Below, in pieces: positions 9,853 to 11,512 of a stretch of 11,512 nucleotides of DNA. Source of the DNA: Candidatus Moraniibacteriota bacterium (GTDB lineage Bacteria; Patescibacteriota; Minisyncoccia; Moranbacterales; UBA2206); NCBI GenBank assembly GCA_003534085.1, contig DQBY01000032.1, positions 1-11,512 on the forward strand. Direction: 5' to 3'. The position numbers and the translations under genes were made by a program. How positions within the stretch are numbered: the first letter of the stretch is position 1; each line of letters starts with the position of its first letter. The notes beneath the pieces are model-generated. The model made no database searches. It worked only from the letters and a program-made list of their open reading frames with translations, and was not told where the DNA came from.

Positions 9853-10644
9853 CTATTTTTGATACTGATACTGATTTTGGAACTGATATCCTCTTTTATT
9901 GCCAGATTGATTCTGGTATTGATACTGATTTTGGAAAGAATTCCCTCTTTTGTTGCTGAATTGCTGTTTTTGATATTGATACTGCTTTTGAGATTGATTT
10001 CCCCCGTTGTTAAATTGCTTTTGAAATTGGTATTGATACTGGCCGCCATAACGTTGCTTTCCGGGATTCCCAAAATTTTTTTCCGGGATCCTTTTTTCCA
10101 AATCCCGCCTTTTGTCAGGATGGAAACTGTGCCTGTCGTGATCACGCAAATATCTCCGGTCATGTTCTCTGAAATCTTTCCTGACGTTATTCCTAAAATT
10201 TCTTGGGCGATCTTCATTGCCGAAAGGCCGTCTTTCATGGCCCCGGTGAAGTCCTCTGTCATGCCCTCTGAAATTTCCTCTGCCGTAATCGTGCAAACTT
10301 CCCCTATCTCTTTGATTATCCCATCGATGCTGACCTTTCCAGAACCCGTCATGCCGATTCCCCCAAAAACCCCTGTTTCCATCCCGGCGCGACCTGTTCC
10401 AATCATTTCCGGGCGGCCAATGCTCTCTTCTTGAATCCCGATAATTTCTATAATCCCCTTGACGATTTGGATTGTAGTAATCCCTTTTTCCATACCCATA
10501 ATTCCTTTGCTGATTCGGTTGGTAATTGCCTCCTTTCCAGTATCCATATTTCCCGCCGCCGGATTGATGCGCCTGGCCAATGCCTGCCAATAGACAGCTG
10601 CAAATAAAAACGAACGCCACCCAAAGACCTGTTTTCCTTGCCAT
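9853..10644 (-). CDS. Secreted low-complexity protein, Arg/Asp/Gly-rich then Gln/Tyr-rich
   Basis: A 263-aa protein from the ATG at 10644, chosen because GGGAGGG lies just upstream and the product then starts with a signal peptide (MARKTGLWVAFVFICSCLLAGIGQA, likely cleaved after residue 26). The mature protein has no globular core. Residues ~27-70 are Gly/Tyr/Gln/Asn-rich, ~70-190 are dominated by Arg, Asp, His, Gly and Asn with RD, RG and HDR repeats, and ~190-263 carry repeated QYQYQ blocks separated by Asn/Gly/Lys-Arg linkers (for example NKRGYQFQNQYQYQK at the end). This composition suggests an intrinsically disordered, cationic, prion-like extracellular protein. The function is unknown; surface adhesion or a polymer matrix are possibilities. 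Long open frames on the other strand and in another frame here are by-products of the repeats. Confidence 0.75.
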   Translation of the reverse strand: MARKTGLWVAFVFICSCLLAGIGQAHQSGGGKYGYWKGGNYQPNQQRNYGYGKRDYYNPNRQGDYRNYRDSRREHWPPGNDWNRSRRDGNRGFWGNRHDGFWKGQHRWDNQRDRGSLHDYGRGNFRGHDRGLHRGHERRPFGNEDRPRNFRNNVRKDFREHDRRYLRDHDRHSFHPDKRRDLEKRIPEKNFGNPGKQRYGGQYQYQFQKQFNNGGNQSQKQYQYQKQQFSNKRGNSFQNQYQYQNQSGNKRGYQFQNQYQYQK

Positions 10645-10685
10645 TTCGCCCTCCCATTTTAAAAGAACATTAAACAATAGGCTGG

Positions 10686-10714
10686 TTGACACAAATATTC
10701 CTTCCTGTTATCTT
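10686..10714 (+). promoter_or_regulatory. Probable promoter of the DHH-family gene
   Basis: TTGACA (10686-10691), a 17-nt spacer and TATCTT (10709-10714). The start would be near 10721, leaving a leader of about 47 nt without a clear Shine-Dalgarno sequence before the ATG at 10768. Confidence 0.5.
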
Positions 10715-10767
10715 GTAATACTATCTTCCCGAACCGAAAATTCTAAATAGATCCTAAATTTATTTTT

Positions 10768-11512
10768 ATGTCTCTGAGCGCCTTAGAACAAATTAAAAAA
10801 TTCCTGAGCGGATCGAAAGAGATTTTGATCTTGATTCCTGAAAACCCGAGCGGAGACGCGGTCGGTTCCGCTTGGGCTCTTTATTTTTTTCTGGAAAACC
10901 GAGGGGCAGTTCCGACAATCGCTTTCTCCAATCCCGAGTACTCGGGACTTTCGCCAAAATTTTCTTTCTTGCCGAAGCCTGATCGGATCCTGACGGAAAT
11001 AACAGGAGCGCGTGATTTCATCCTGCAGTTCGACACGGCGCGAAACAAAATCACGAATGTCCGCTCGGAGCAGAAAGGCGATAAATTAAATGTCCACATC
11101 ACTCCGGAAAAAGGAACTGTCGATCCGCGAGATTTTTCATTCGTGCTGGCAAAATTCAAATATGACCTGATAGTTGTGATGGACAGTCCGGATCTCATCA
11201 GGCTCGGAAAACTTTATGAAAAAAACCCGGATCTGTTTTTTGAAGTGCCGGTCGTGAATATCGACCACAGGAGCAACAATGAAAATTTCGGACAGATAAA
11301 TCTGGTGGATGTGACCGCGTCATCGTACAGCGAAATAATTTTTGAACTGATCGAGAACATTGAATATGCTTCTCTCGACAAGCGCATCGGCGACTGCCTG
11401 CTCACCGGAATCATCAGCGCGACTGAGAGCTTCCAGAAAAAAAATACGACTCCAAAAGCGCTTCTGGCAGCCGCAACGCTCATGGACAAAGGCGCCGACC
11501 AGCAAGAAATCA
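10768..11512 (+). CDS. DHH-family phosphoesterase (NrnA-like), N-terminal part, runs off window end
   Basis: The open frame runs from the ATG at 10768 to the window edge: 248 codons without a stop. It has the NrnA/RecJ-like layout. Motifs are ILILIPENPSGDAVGSAWALYFFL (19-42, motif I), YDLIVVMDSPDLIRLG (about 131-146, motif II), and VVNIDHRSNNENFGQINLVD (about 162-181, DHH motif), then SSYSEIIFEL. DHH enzymes degrade short oligonucleotides, pAp or cyclic dinucleotides using Mn2+. Motif I reads NPSGDA rather than the usual NPDGDA, and the DHH motif is DHR, so metal binding may be weakened or the substrate different. A 16-bp palindrome (10932-10947) encodes an extra NPEYSGL loop. The C-terminal DHHA1 domain lies beyond the window. 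Confidence 0.88.
   Translation, partial: MSLSALEQIKKFLSGSKEILILIPENPSGDAVGSAWALYFFLENRGAVPTIAFSNPEYSGLSPKFSFLPKPDRILTEITGARDFILQFDTARNKITNVRSEQKGDKLNVHITPEKGTVDPRDFSFVLAKFKYDLIVVMDSPDLIRLGKLYEKNPDLFFEVPVVNIDHRSNNENFGQINLVDVTASSYSEIIFELIENIEYASLDKRIGDCLLTGIISATESFQKKNTTPKALLAAATLMDKGADQQEI
10932..10947. repeat. REP core palindrome inside the DHH gene
   Basis: TCCCGAGTACTCGGGA is a perfect 16-bp palindrome. It differs at only two central bases from the core of the intergenic REP-like hairpin at 8051-8066. It lies in frame and encodes part of SNPEYSGLSP. Confidence 0.7.

Noticed and set aside
9798-10580. Long open frames in another minus frame and on the plus strand (9823-10434) over the low-complexity gene
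   Set aside because: They arise from the repetitive codon pattern. Only the 9853-10644 frame has a Shine-Dalgarno sequence, a signal peptide and a sensible stop before a terminator.

Overview
The window looks like chromosome from an uncultivated, small-genome bacterium of the Candidate Phyla Radiation (Patescibacteria, Parcubacteria or Moranbacteria-like). The basis is family-level: an AT-rich sequence, a Pol I-type exonuclease, RecQ, TsaE, a cyclophilin lipoprotein and a NrnA-like DHH protein mixed with many orphan genes, TrmB-type regulators and an ORF6N gene, plus frequent short palindromic repeats. This placement is inference, because no rRNA or marker gene is present to fix it.

Layout. 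At 1-581 (minus) is the N-terminal half-domain of a DNA polymerase I-type 5'-3' exonuclease, cut by the window edge. At 611-1351 and 2855-3580 (both minus) are two TrmB-family regulators. Between them lies an isolated plus-strand unit (about 1518-2781). It has a 194-aa phage-type protein of unknown function with faint RAMP/Cas7-like features, followed by about 600 bp without a gene. That stretch is built of four arrays of a degenerate 5-bp unit, TNNGG, three of them ending in a hairpin, and the unit closes with an intrinsic terminator. Four more TNNGG units sit in the leader just before the gene's ribosome binding site. This is the most unusual thing in the window.

At 3713-5050 (plus) are two unrelated orphan genes, each wrapped in the same conserved 5' leader and the same bulged terminator hairpin, like two expression cassettes. 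A 200-bp intergenic element with inverted-repeat ends and strong palindromes follows. Next, all on the minus strand, come recQ (5239-6843), an ORF6N-domain gene with four related palindromes in and upstream of it (6887-7530), and a small PUR-family nucleic-acid-binding gene with a long, highly folded 5' leader (7585-8008).

The tsaE-cyclophilin pair (8142-9320, minus) is a tight operon, and tsaE carries two in-frame repeat insertions. Two envelope or secreted protein genes (9391-10644, minus) follow: a small lipoprotein driven by a perfect consensus promoter, and a low-complexity Arg/Asp/Gly then Gln/Tyr-rich secreted protein. The window ends inside a DHH-family phosphoesterase (10768 onward, plus).

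Two expression styles are visible. polA, recq, the ORF6N gene and tsaE each have a -10-like hexamer ending exactly 7 nt upstream of the start codon, suggesting leaderless mRNAs. The phage-type gene, the two cassette genes and the two exported-protein genes have clear Shine-Dalgarno sequences.
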